A stretch of 64,000 bases of DNA from NCBI GenBank assembly GCA_946699065.1, contig CAMPDV010000678.1, positions 1-64,000 of the forward strand, in the 5' to 3' direction. Below the pieces are notes generated by a model that was given only the letters and a program-made list of their open reading frames with translations, did no database searches and had not been told where the DNA came from. This document shows positions 24,901 through 36,927 of the stretch, in pieces (within the stretch, counting starts at the first letter, position 1; each line of letters opens with the position of its first letter). A program made the position numbers and the translations under genes. Source of the DNA: Loxodes magnus. Taxonomy: Eukaryota > Ciliophora > Karyorelictea > Loxodida > Loxodidae.

Positions 24901-25123
24901 CTAAATCACAATTAAACTATTTTTTATTGTTTGTAAGATTGATACTAAAAAGTAATTTTTTTAATGTTGCTTATATTTGATAAATTAGAAAAAGCTAATT
25001 ATTAATAATTTTTTAGGAAAAAATAGATATTTTTTACTTATATATCTCAACTTTCAATTATAAATTTGAAAATAATGCTTACACAATTTATATAAAAATG
25101 CTTTCTTGCTCATTTCATAATTA
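21949..25123. other. Long AT-rich stretch, nothing recognised
   Basis: About 3.2 kb without a recognisable protein, tRNA or repeat copy on either strand. Composition looks more uniformly A+T-rich than the flanking gene. Confidence 0.45.
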
Positions 25124-25639
25124 ATAAATAAATAAATTTGATTATAGAGCGCGTAGCACTCTCGTTGGTGCGCAGCTCTTTAAAAAAATGTTTCATACTG
25201 ACAAGAATGTTTGTTACTGATAAAATTATCAGATACTGATAAACCTTGTTCAATACTGGTATAATTATTCAGTACTAATAAAAATGTTCAATACTGATAT
25301 AATTTTAGAATACTCGTAATCTTTAATACTTGCTGGAGGTCCAAGGACATGGCAGGATTGTGTCTCATTGCATCACCAAAGCAGAGGACGACATGTGTCA
25401 ATTATGGGTACTTTAATTCCCCACCTCTGATGAAGCTCGCAATATTATTTCTTTTTCGTTCCAGAATTAAAAATAGACGAAGCCAAGCCAGTGTCGAAGG
25501 TCTAAGAATCTTATGTCTCGAGACCAAACCAAAGCAGAGGAAGACATAAAGTCGATTATGGGTACTTAACTTCCCCGACCTCTGATGAAGATGACCTTGT
25601 TGTTCACCTTCGAACAACTATGGCGGTTTTAAAAAATAT
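25124..25639 (+). repeat. Structured 0.5-kb repeat, copy C
   Basis: Full-length copy. It carries TTTAATTCC where other copies have TTAAATTCC, and TACTAATAAA in one array unit. Both paired modules, the head hairpin and the 3' GTTGTTC/GAACAAC hairpin are conserved. Confidence 0.88.
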
Positions 25640-28600
25640 AATAAAAATATTAATTTATACCATTTTTAAAACTTATTTTCCTTTCTTTAACTTTAAGATT
25701 AGGCACTGCTCATATTAAATCTTTAGTTAATATTAATAGTTAATTAAATAAATTAGGTGCTTATTTATGAAGACTAGTTTGTTTGCTTTAGCTTTTTAAC
25801 AAGCAGTTATAATTTATGGAAGTTTTATTTGCTAATTTTTTTAATCTAAAAGAAAAATTTATTGCCTTTATTATTTTCTTAGATTCATTTCTCTCATAAA
25901 AATTAAGATTAAAATCATAAATTTAAAAAAATAAGGAACTTAATAAAGGATTAAAGGATAATTCTAAAAGATAAAAGTTGATAAAGAAGTATTTAAATAA
26001 GCTAAGTTTAGATTGATAAAAGATGATAAACTTAAATTGCTGTTAAGTAATTATAACTTAATAATTAGGTACATTATTAGAACATCTAAGTATAATTATT
26101 ACCATACATTAAATACAAAATAATTGTATATTTTGTTTGCTTATATAATGAAATGAGTCAAGAAGATGAAGGTCAATAAATCAAATGTGAAGAGATGAGA
26201 TAGAAAGAGAAGAGAATTTTCAAATAAATTAAATTTATAGTGATTTGAATTTAAAGCTTGAATATAAAATAAAAATAATCTTAGAAAAAAAAGGGAAATA
26301 GAATTGTTTATAATCTATATATGCTAAAAAAAGATTTAGATGTAGGTTAATGCAACTAAATATTAAAGAACATAAAGAGTATTTTTTATGTAATATTAGG
26401 AAAGAAATAATTAAACGTAAAAAAATTTAATAAGAGTGAAAATTAACAAACTAAAACTTAATTTTAAATTATAGAAGAAAAAATATTAAAATCTCCTTAA
26501 ATAATTTTTTATCTTAAGCATGTAATTAATTACATAGTAATTAAAAAAAAATTGAAGTGAAAAGATTAAATTTGAAGCAAGAAAAATATTTTAGAATGAT
26601 TAATAGAATATTGCTAAATCAAGTTAAATGTTTATAAATGAAATTAATAGTATAAATTAACAAAATAGAATAAATATAGCTTTAAACATGGCTAAGAAAA
26701 TATTAAATTTAAAGTAAAATAAAAATATAATATATGAAGATAAAAAATTCTTATAAGTGTAAGTCTAATAATAAATTTTTTATTAAAATTTTTTCAAAGC
26801 TCAAATACAAAAATTTTTTATATTATGATGACTAAAATCTTGATCATCTTAAAAGAATTAGTTTTCTTTGACTTAAAAAATATAGTGAATCTCATTTCGT
26901 TTTATTAATAAAATAAATAAAATAAAAAAAGTAAATCAAACATAAAAAATAGCTTTTAATCTAAAATAACTTAGATTTTTTATATAAAATACTTCAAGTG
27001 CCATTTAAAATTTTAAGAAAATAAGTTTTATATAAAATACCTTGCTTTATTTCAAAATTTATATAATTACCCTGGTTATTCTTTTTCTAGATTTAATTGT
27101 TATATAATAAATTATTTAGCAAGATTTATCTCTAATTTTTATTATTGCTTAATTTCCTTTATAATTTATATCTTTCATACAAATTTAATTATTAATGGGT
27201 TTATTTTCAAATCTATATTTTTAAAGCTTTTAATTAAAATATTTTAAATTTCTACTTTTTTATCATATCAAACTTTCTTTTTTATGATTTTTTTCATTTT
27301 ATAAAATTAAATAAATTCATTTAAGACTTTAACACAAGCAGAAATATTAATATTCATATGTTTATCTTGAATTCCTATATTTTCATTTATTTTCTAATAT
27401 AATAGCTTAGTTCTTCCAAAATTTCTTAATTCAAAATGACTTTTCTAATAATAACAGAGAGCAGCTATTTACTCAAATACTTATGAAATTGTTTCTTTTT
27501 ATATATTTATATCCTTTAAATATTACTAAATGAAATGTATAACTATATCCTTTTTACTATTAGAATATTTTATTTTCATAAATTTAAATCCAAATTTAAT
27601 TCTTTATTCTAGATGAAAATGCAAATAATAAAAGATTACCCTTATAACTATTTTTGTATTCTAAAAATAAACTAGAAAATGCTTAAGAAAATAGTTATAA
27701 AGATATATATAAAAACTTAAATAATGAACTTAATTAAAAGCATAAAATAGTTAAATTATAATTATTATTATTTTATCTTAGGATAATAACACCAAAAATA
27801 GAGTCTGAAAATGATAATATTTTTGTTTAGTTAATTATAAGACTAAAGCAATTTCTATCCAAAGTTATATCTATTTTGTATTAAAATAAATTTTTTAAAG
27901 GATGTAAGCAGGAATAAAAACGATAAATTTAATAGTTTTTTAGATTGTTTTCTTTCTTAAGTTAATATAAAATATAATTTAAAGCTATTCATTAATGAAA
28001 AACAGCTTAAAGATAGAGAACTTTAATATTTTACTTTTCTAGCTTTATTATTGTTTTAATTTAAGATGCTTAATTATCTCAGTCTAATATTTTCCTAAAT
28101 TGATATATATGATAAAATTAAAATAATAAGATGCTTCTATATAAATAAATAAATATTTATTGCAAGTTTAATTTAAATAATTAAAAGCTAAACAAAGGAA
28201 AATTTGAGACAAGTAGATAAATATCATCTATTTATTTTATTTTCAATTTGCTATGATGATAATCTTAATCTGAGCATTAGACAAGATAAAAAGGAGAATT
28301 ATTGTATCATTTTTTTTATAAATGTTTATATATTTTTTGTCCCTCAAACTAAATGGAAACTTAAAAATTAATAAAGGTTAAATTGCATTTGGAACTTTAA
28401 AATTAAAATGATCTAAAATTATCCTTATGCAGGTATAAGAGTAGCGTATTAAATCTACTGAATTAAAAGATGATTCATATGATTTTGCTCTATAATTAAT
28501 TAAGAAACTAATTATAAAATAATTAGTTAATTAAACTACTTTTATATTTTATATAGTTCATACAAATACCCTGTTATTTTACTCTAAAAATAGAAAAAAT

Positions 28601-28673
28601 AGCATTTCTTATATAATTATTTATTTATTATATATGTACTTTTTAAAATTAAGTGGAACATCATTTTCTTTCG
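25640..28673. other. Long AT-rich stretch, nothing recognised
   Basis: About 3 kb of very A+T-rich DNA with homopolymer runs and no protein, tRNA or repeat signal that I can support. Confidence 0.5.
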
Positions 28674-28688
28674 ATAATAATTTCTTAT
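28674..28688 (+). repeat. Target-site duplication, left copy
   Basis: ATAATAATTTCTTAT, matching 29637-29651 exactly. The first bases overlap a TAA-repeat tail in the right copy, so ATTTCTTAT is the most informative part. Confidence 0.75.
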
Positions 28689-29636
28689 GGTTTCTAGAAA
28701 GGCTTCTATACCACCTCTTCCTAAGCCAAAAAGGAAGGGAGGAAGCAGGAAATCACTTCTTGACAGTCGTCTTCTTCACAACGTAAACCTTTTTCTTAAT
28801 ATTAACAACCTGGAATTTAACAATAGGAACAGAAGAAGGCTCAGAAAAGCAAGCATACTGAAACACCGACTTCACTAGAGAAGCCCAGAAAGAAGGCAAT
28901 TTCTGCTTTACACCAAGAGGTGTCGGAATTTAATCCTTCTGGCCAGATGAGCATAGAATAACTCCTCCAAGTTTTACTAAACCTCCAGAAAGAAGTCAAG
29001 AGACTAAAGAAGGACAACGACAAGCTAATGGAGAATCTGAGTCAACAAGAGGAAATCTAGTCAAGACATATGTCCTAAGAAAGGGAATTAAGTGCATTTT
29101 GGAACGTATCTCAGAGTCAGAATTGCCAAACTTAAAATTAGCAAAAGAAACAGATGAAGTTGGGCAACAAGCTTGGAGAAATAGAAGAGAAACTGCAACA
29201 GCAAATAAAAATTAATGAGTAAAGAGGTGATCCAATGCTGATAGAGGTAATTGAAAAGAAGAAGAAGGCTAAGCCAATTAAAGTAGTTAAAAAGTGCTAC
29301 TATTGTAATTTAGAGAAACACCTATGAAGAAGATGTGATTTAAATCCTAAACTTTAAGATCAGCATTGGAAAAATAAAGGAAATAGGAAGTGTAGCAAAA
29401 GAAAAATAGGCAATTATAACAAAGGAAAATTAGAGAGAGAATATTCATGAACTAGCTTGGAAATATTTGTAGTAAGAAACCTTTGCTGAATGGAAGACAT
29501 AGTTAGAGACAATAAGAACAAGTGAGTGGGAGAGGAGTAGAGATTTATAAACTTTTTTTAATCCTGGAGCAATCTAGGACCGGCCTGAAGAGGTGAAAAT
29601 CCTCAAAAATTACCAAACTTAACTATTTTAATAATA
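28687..29636 (+). mobile_element. ORF1-only zinc-knuckle retroelement, about 0.95 kb
   Basis: A single frame from 28689 to about 29,625 encodes the family protein: N-terminal GFQKGF, a Gln-rich linker, a coiled coil (QLLQVLLNLQKEVKRLKKDN), the zinc knuckle CYYCNLEKHLWRRC at 29295-29336 (its Trp is a TGA), and the C-terminus NLGPAWRGENPQ. The ATG at 28687 is out of phase with this frame, so the start has been damaged. A GAGG/CCTC hairpin lies at 29590-29604 and a (TAA)n tail follows. The short standard-code ORFs here are out-of-frame shadows. No reverse transcriptase. Confidence 0.85.
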
Positions 29637-29651
29637 ATAATAATTTCTTAT
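29637..29651 (+). repeat. Target-site duplication, right copy
   Basis: ATAATAATTTCTTAT, identical to 28674-28688, merging with the element's TAA tail. Confidence 0.75.
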
Positions 29652-29859
29652 TTACTTATAGTATGATGTAATTAGATAGATCTAATTAAGAGTTTCTATT
29701 TTAAGTATATTCATCTTCTTTTAGCTTATTGAAATTTATCGTTCATTTAATTACGATATTTAAGCACTTTTGACATTTAAAATTATTACAAAATATCAGA
29801 AGTGTAAATATGACCCTTTTGCAAAAAGTAATTTGATTTATTATCTAATATTCCTCTTG

Positions 29860-30300
29860 TCTTACCTTCCAATCATACCTAGCGCCAGGAATGCACATTT
29901 AATGAATATAAGAAAAAAATTAAAATAAATGCTAGATTGCAATGAAATATCTTTTAGAAACCCTAGAAATTTACAAACAAATAAAGAAATTCTAGAATTA
30001 ATAGAGCAAAAGGAAAAGGATTAAAGCGAACTCTTAGATGAAATCTAAAATTGTAAAGACTATAAAAAAAAGTTTGGCTAGCTTTAAAAAGCTTGATAAA
30101 ATAGTAATCTTAAACATGTGGAGAATACAAGTTTATTTAATAAAATTTGCTAAATGATAATAATCAAATAAAATGCGAAATCTAATAAGTTATTAATTCT
30201 TTAGAAGATAGAATATAAAAACTTACTTAATATACTTAAAATGAAAATTAAATATAAGGATCATAAATATAAGCTTTTAAAGAAAAACTAAAAGTTGAAG
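29860..30300 (+). pseudogene. Coiled-coil coding fragment
   Basis: One plus-strand frame reads as a charged helical protein (NLQTNKEILELIEQKEKDQ; SELLDEIQNCKDYKKKFGQ; YKNLLNILKMKIKYKDHKY). It stops making sense at about 30,297, exactly where similarity of the minus-strand receptor pseudogene begins, so the junction looks like a rearrangement point. No start or stop identified. Confidence 0.4.
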
Positions 30301-32103
30301 ATTCCTAGCCAACAATAGGCAAAGAAGTAGCTTCTCCAAAGACAACAACAACTCTAATTTCTTTTTCCATAAAATTTCAAGCTACTTGCTTACCTATAGT
30401 TTTTCTATCTTTAATAGTAGTATTGAGTAAAGGAAGATAGTAATGCTATTCATTGTTTTTATTCCGTTCTTATCACATCATTTCTTCGATATTTCATACT
30501 AAAGCTTATTTGCAGATTCACTTGGATCATAATAAATACCTTTTTATTTCCATTTCCATTTCTTTCTCCTTATTATTTATTTTACCATTTCAGTTCTTGT
30601 TGAAGGATCCCAAACATTAGATAAATAAAGAGGCGAATTCTTTGGAGATTCAAGTTCTAAAAGTGGAACCGAGCTGATAAAAGGAAGATTGTAGCCTAAA
30701 TAAGTATTTGGTATGAGATAGGATGTGTAAACTACTAAAAATGCCTATGGTATATATGAAATATTCCTATTACTTACTTTTGTTGCATAAAAACTCGAGC
30801 TGTTAAAGTAGCGTTTGGTGCAAGACCTCCATAACTAAACGGATTTCCTGTTAAGTTATAGCTATTTGGTAAATTTCTCTTCTCATTTACATACTAAATA
30901 GCACAAGGAATCTGTGCTTAATAACTAAAAGCAGACTTAGCAGTTATTTACCAAAGTGGATCTCCTCCAAGTTCTGTCTCATAACTGATACCAATATTTA
31001 TTTAATTTGAAGGTGGGTTTTCTTATGGTGAAGGCCAAAAGATAGGATGATTTTGGAAATAAATATCTTAAGCTATAGTAGCTACTTTAGTAATGTTATT
31101 CTAAGTGTTAATAATTTGATATTTAGGTATTAAATTATTATTATTAAACATATTAACTGAAAATCTTAAGAACTAGTCTAAGATATTTTCCCTACTTTCT
31201 CAATTCTTCTCTATAAGTTAAAGAATTTAGTTTAGATACTTCCATAATAAATCTTCAAAACTCTAAGGAATTCATTAAAAAGATGCTAAAGCTGTCAGTC
31301 CGTTCTCCATAAGCTTTAAATTACTGTCTTCCTTTGTTACTTCAAAATTATAAAGAATTTAAGAAGCTTCTAGGCCTAAAATTCAAGCGAATCCATTAAT
31401 TAGTCTAAGTTTCTAAGCTTCAGCTAGAACAAATTAAGTAAGGCAGGTTTCTCCATTTAGAATATTGTAGGAATGCCTAAATTCTTCAAAGCTTTAAAAA
31501 TATACCCTCCTATCTTATTTTACTCTTTGTTAGAACACTAGCCTTTTTCGAGCTTTAGTGTAGAGGAAGGCTAATCGATTCTTTTATTTAATCTACTTTG
31601 GTTAATTCTTCAACAGAAATCTAAAATCTTTAGTCATATGAGTAAATTTCTCCTACATTCCAAAAATCTCAAAGACGTAGAAACGCAATTAGTTTCTAAC
31701 TTTCTGATTGATATGAGGGACTATGTAAAAGAAGTTTTAGCTTTTTAGTTCTTGAATAATCTCTTTATCTTCATAGAATGAACAGAAGTAAATTTTCTTA
31801 GCTTAAAGACTTTTATATAAAGAGGGATAGGGTTTAATTAAAGGAAATATCTACTACTATGTTTATTCTCATTAGCTTTATTTCTTCTATGATACTTTCA
31901 ACAGAGTCTATGTCTTTAAAAGTAAACTTGGATATTTAAAATATAACTCTATAGTTGTGTTCAGTAATTTAACTTTCTATGTATTCCAAAAGATATTTAG
32001 GAGTCAATTTGGACTTTGTTATGCCAATGTTAATTTACTACATTCCTTTAGCTTATAATACCAAAGAAAGAGCCGTGAAGATAGTTACTAGTTGCACTCC
32101 CAT
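30300..32103 (-). pseudogene. Receptor-like protein paralogue, frameshifted and 3'-truncated
   Basis: ATG at 32103 opens a signal peptide (MGVQLVTIFTALSLVLQAKG) and then follows the intact gene at 41.1 kb block by block: VDISFNQ, ENLLLFILWRQ, SYQSES, LWDFWNVG, CLTQFVLAEAQKL, FAWILGLE, KYQIINTQN, WPSPQENPPSNQINI, NPFSYGG, YLGYNLPFISSV, KKWCDKNGIK, NFMEKEIRVVVVFG. At least three frameshifts interrupt it (near 31.45, 30.72 and 30.4 kb). Similarity ends near 30,300, before any membrane segment. Two of its Trp codons are TGG where the intact gene has TGA. A decayed duplicate. Confidence 0.85.
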
Positions 32104-32599
32104 TTTATAATATATAATAAGTACTTAAACCTAAAATAAAGTACAACATTGATTTGCTTAAAAGCTTTCTAAAATTAATGAAAGAACAAATCAAACTCTA
32201 ATTTCATAAAAATGGAAAAAGAATATCAAAATTAATCATTACACACTTACTATTTCAATCCTAAAATTAGTACCTTAAAGTCCTTAATTAAATTTACCTT
32301 CTTATAGTATGCTAGAAATATTAGTTACTTAGTGGAGTAGCTTTTAGTCTAACTAGTTAAGAAAGGATAGAGTTTTTTAGAGGGAAAATAGTTATTATAG
32401 ATAAAATAAGAGATCAATCTAACATTCTAGGGGTATAATGGTTATTGCTTATATCTATTTCTTTTATACAATATGATATCAAAAATAAATATGTCACTAC
32501 ATCCATAAATAATAGATAAGTATCTTGCATCTATTATAATAGCAAATAATAGGATTAAAGCAACATACAATGAGATTAAAGTCCTTAGGCAACTTATAA

Positions 32600-34640
32600 T
32601 CAATTTAATATAGTCAATAAAATCAAGTTAGATTTAGGATGTAAATGAAACTCAGAATGAATCACAATAAATTATAAGTTCAAACTCAAATTATTAGACT
32701 AATGCTTTTTTAATTATTTAAATGAGATTAATTTTTAATTATTTCCTGGTTCATTTACAATTAATAAGCCAAAGCTTAATGAGGAAAGATAAGATTGTTG
32801 AAATAAATAAGTGTTAAAGGTATTAGAATACTTAATTTTAAATTACTTAGAAAAGGATGAAATACTCTAAATATCCTATTTTACTTTTGAGTTAACATTA
32901 GATAAATAGATTGGATTATATAATAAAAGAGTCTTCAATCTTCCAAGTCTAACCCAGATTAAATTATTTTCCATTTTATAGTCAATATAATTTTCATGTT
33001 TCCTTACTTCTATTTAAGCTTTCTCCAAATATTCTGTTGACTAAAGTTATTAAATATTCGAAAGATTATTTTAAATGTCTGTAATATTAGTTAATATTGC
33101 TATAAGTCAATAACTCTTATTTTACCTTCATCAACTCTGAAATTTATATAATTTAGAAGATCTTCAATTTATCCTGTAGCAAGATAATACTCTTTTATAG
33201 ATCATTAGGCTTATAATTACCTTTAGGATATGATTAACTAAGTTACTTTCTATTAATCCTTTCTGAACTAGTACTTCCACCTTGCTAATTCCTCTAAATA
33301 TTACAAAATAAAACAGTCAAAGCTATTTTACTTTAAGTTAAGATCAACATATATTACTTAAATCTTCTAGCAACAGGCTGGAATATTTTAGGTGTATTTT
33401 TTCATTTATCCATACTAAAAGATTAAACTATTATAAAATAGAAGAGGAATGTTATATTTATCTAGCAGTAGATCAAATTAAAATGCTATTTTTAAATAAA
33501 TAAGGCAGTTAATATCACTATCTTACTTTTAATATCCATAGAAGAATATTAATAACGATAACCTAGAAATGGCTGATATCTAGTACATTTATCAGATTGT
33601 ATCTGATTTACCAAGATAAAAGCTGATTTTAAGTATATTAAAGGAGTTTTTAGGCTAAATAGATAATTTAGATAATTATAAACTAAATAAAGGTGTTATG
33701 CTATAGCGAGCTATATAAAAAGCATAATTACCTTTTCATTTAACTTGCTTGATGTTTTTTAGAGATTATATACTTAGTCCTTAGAGGGCATATAAATAAA
33801 TATAAGTAGTAGTAAATGAAAATGAATATAGTAATGATATAGGAATATAGATATTTTTAATATTGTTTCTTCTTTATTTCTACTTATAAGAAGGATTAGA
33901 GTGTAATCTTCATATAGAACTACTATTTGTTTAACATAAATTTAAAATTCTATAATTGATTATATTATAATAAAGAGTTACAAACCTAATTACTCTTTAT
34001 AAATCTATTTTTCTAGGTTAGTAGACTTCTTGAATGTTGTAGAGGTAAAACTTACGACATTCTTTATGCAGATTAACTATACTTACTCTAATTAACTAAA
34101 ATTCATATATTACTAAAAATATCTAGATCAGTCAAGTTGTTAAGAAGATAATAGAGTTACTAAAAATTTTAATTATATACCCTAGTTGCGATTTTCTGAC
34201 AACAGCGTGTAGTTATTAATTTATCCTTAGAATTAAAATAAACTAAACAATTAAAAAAACTTATCTGTCTTACTAGAATCTGAACACATTTAATTGAAAT
34301 AAAAGCAATAATAGCCTCATAGATTTTATTCAAATCAGCTTTATAATTTCTCTTTCATTTAGTCATCAAAATTTGTTTTGCAATAATTTTAAAATGAAAG
34401 CAGATATTATAACTTAAAAGAAGTTTAAAGAAGTTACAGTTAAAACATATTCCTATTTTCAAGGAAGGAAAATTATAGTATAGTATTTTGACAATTTCTG
34501 GAAGATAAGCTTAATAATGTCTCTACCCACTTAAAATTGGTTAAACATACTATTTATCTTCTAATACATAAACTATTTTCTTCCCTTTATTCTTTTTTCA
34601 TTTTATGTTTTTGTATTAATTCTTTAGCAAGTCTTAATTA
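32600..34640 (+). CDS. Possible membrane protein, unidentified
   Basis: Two long plus-strand frames read plausibly: about 32.6-33.8 kb (hydrophobic, for example YYLNLLATGWNILGVFFHL) and about 34.0-34.6 kb (RLLECCRGKTYDILYAD; LTKIHILLKISRSVKLLRR; KNLSVLLESEHIQLKQKQQ). The spacing of basic and hydrophobic residues in the second piece is faintly like a voltage-sensor helix, but no pore motif is visible. A frame change separates the parts. Chance reading cannot be excluded under this code. Confidence 0.25.
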
Positions 34641-34995
34641 AGAGGTAATAAACTCTTAAATAGCACACCTAATTCTATTTTTATTTAATAAGCTTCATTA
34701 GCTTACCTTATATTTGTTCTTCTATAATTAATTAGCATTTGAATCTCATAATGAGATTAATATTCTCACTTTTATTTATAGATCTACCATATTATCAGCT
34801 ATATTATTACGGATCTAGATTAAATAAAATTATATTGAACTGTAAATTTCTACAATTAGAAAGCATTCTAATGGGAAGATTAAAATAGGAATTATAGAGA
34901 AGGAAAATAAATAGTTTAGATATTTATTAAAAATAAGAAAAGTCAATAATAATTAAGAGAAATAATCTAGTTTTATATACTAAATTATTATATAT

Positions 34996-35366
34996 AATAT
35001 TTTTAAATAGGGTGCAAAGCCCTTTCCTTCGGATGCTGCTTGGAGGCCCAGCAAGGCAACTAAAAAATGAGCGCGGAGGGAGGATAAATTGGAGGAAGAG
35101 AAAAAAATAACAAGAGAAGGAAGATGCGACAAACTGGAGAACTCTGAATCCCAGGAGGAAGCTTTCTTCATCATAGGTCGGGGAAATGTACCCGTAATTG
35201 TATATTGCATCCTATGTTTTGGAAGGAAAAATTACAGGGACATACTACAGGAAGAGAAAATAAGGATAGAGAGACCTATATAAAATTTTTTGACATTAAA
35301 TAAAATTAATTTAAAGAGCTACGCACCAACGAGAGTGATACGCTCTCTATAATCCAATTTATTTAT
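34996..35366 (-). repeat. Structured repeat, divergent copy E (second subfamily)
   Basis: Reading on the minus strand it keeps the family head (ATTATAGAGAGCGTATCACTCTCGTTGGTGCGTAGCTC, around 35,319-35,355), lacks the TACTGATAA array, and has one module. In that module the outer stem is CATAGG/CCTATG (35211-35216 with 35172-35177) instead of CAGAGG/CCTCTG, a compensatory base-pair change. The inner ATTACGGGTAC ... TTTCCCC is kept. The 3' third differs but also ends in a hairpin (GGG-CTTTGCA-CCC) followed by TATTTAAAAATATT. It lies 247 bp from copy D in the same orientation. Confidence 0.75.
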
Positions 35367-35613
35367 CTCATTATTGTATTTTGCCTAGTAATCAGTTTAA
35401 AGTAATTATTTCTTTTATTTATTAAAAAAAAACTTTATTCTTTACAACGGAGGCGTATTTTATCAATTATTTTAAGTAATAATAACATTTTTAAATCAAA
35501 CATTTGAAGCTAAATTTTGCATATATCCCTACTAATATAATTTAAACATTCAGATTTATTTATAGATGTAAATTAGATGTATTGAGTTATAATAAAACTT
35601 AATTTTATTATAA

Positions 35614-36094
35614 ATATTTTTTAAAACCGCCATAGTTGTTCGAAGGTGAACAGCAAGGTCATCTTCATCAGAGGTTGGGGAAGTTAAGTACCCATAATCG
35701 ACTTTATGTCTTCCTCTGCTTTGGTTTGACCTCGAGACATAAGATTCTTAGACCTTCGACACTGGCTTGGCTTCGTTTATTTTTAATTCTGGAACTAAAA
35801 AGAAATAATATTGCGAGCTTCATCAGAGGTGGGGAATTTAAGTACCCATAATTGACACATGTCGTCCTCTGCTTTGGTGATGCAATGAGACACAATCCTG
35901 CCATGTCCTTGGACCTCCAGCAAGTATTAAAGATTACGAGTATTCTAAAATTATATCAGTATTGAACATTTTTATCAGTATCTGATAATTTTATCAGTAA
36001 CAAGCATTCTTGTCAGTATGAAACATTTTTTTTAAAGAGCTGCGCACCAACGAGAGTGCTACGCGCTCTATAATCAAATTTATTTATTTATTTA
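35614..36094 (-). repeat. Structured 0.5-kb repeat, copy D
   Basis: A full-length copy on the minus strand, 35 bp or so shorter than A-C. It lacks one 38-bp block of the TACTGATAA array, equal to two 19-bp units, so the array expands and contracts. Both CAGAGG/CCTCTG modules, the head and the 3' hairpin are present (the 3' stem carries one T-to-C change, CTTGCTGTTC). Confidence 0.87.
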
Positions 36095-36927
36095 TGAAAA
36101 TGTAGTTATTTGCTTTCAATTATCTAAATCAATGCTTTATAATAGTTTTTGCATAATAACTATTTTATTACGTCTTTATATAATTTTAATCAATCTTTAG
36201 TTTTAATTTTCTACATTATTATTCCAATCTAATTTATTCAGGTTTAATGAAAAACTAAAGAAAATATGATTTTTGTTTATAACTTTGATATTTAAATAAT
36301 CCTTCTTTTATTTCTTTTTGCTTTATGATTATTTTTTCAAGAAAAATTTCTTTCTTGTAAATCATAATAAAAGAATGTAAAATTTAATTAACTAAAGAAT
36401 TATTATTTACTTTTGAAATATCAAAGATGATATTATATTACATTTCTATAAATTTGCTTTAAATAGTTTTTATTTGTATTATTTGATAATTATTTCTTGT
36501 GACTTTTTCCTTTCTTTCTAAAAGGAAATTCTTAAATGATTAAATCTAAATTTTGTATAATTTCTTTCATAAAAGTTAAAGATATATCTCTTTACTTTTC
36601 CTTTTGATTTATTTAATTATAAAATAATACAAAAAGCTACTTAATTGCTTGTATTATTATTATTACTTATAAATATTTTACAATCTAAAAAATTTAGCTT
36701 TTATTCTTATAAATTCTCACTTTAGATCTTGTTAATGCAATAGAATCTTTCTTTTTTTATTTAATGTAAGAATAATGCTTTTCTATTCTTAATACTTTTC
36801 TTTTTAAATTATTAAAAATAAATCTTTAATCTGGCTTCTCTTATCTCTTATCACTTTTATTTTTAGTTAAGATTAAAGTAGCTTTTTACATTAAGCTCTT
36901 TATTTTATTTTCCTTTCTAGCCTTACT
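36095..36927. other. Intergenic, AT-rich
   Basis: Nothing recognised between repeat D and the next plus-strand gene. Confidence 0.4.

Noticed and set aside
1691-25639. Copies A-C as LTRs of a retrotransposon
   Set aside because: Copies A-C share orientation, but the 14.9-kb and 8.5-kb intervals hold unrelated host genes and tRNAs, no internal gag-pol, and there are no TG...CA ends or primer-binding site.
32600-34640. An ion-channel assignment for the hydrophobic plus-strand region
   Set aside because: No pore signature is visible, and A+T-rich DNA translated with almost no stop codons gives Leu/Ile/Phe-rich sequence by chance.
35089-35283. A 64-codon plus-strand ORF near copy E
   Set aside because: It is antisense to repeat copy E and has no similarity to any protein I recognise.
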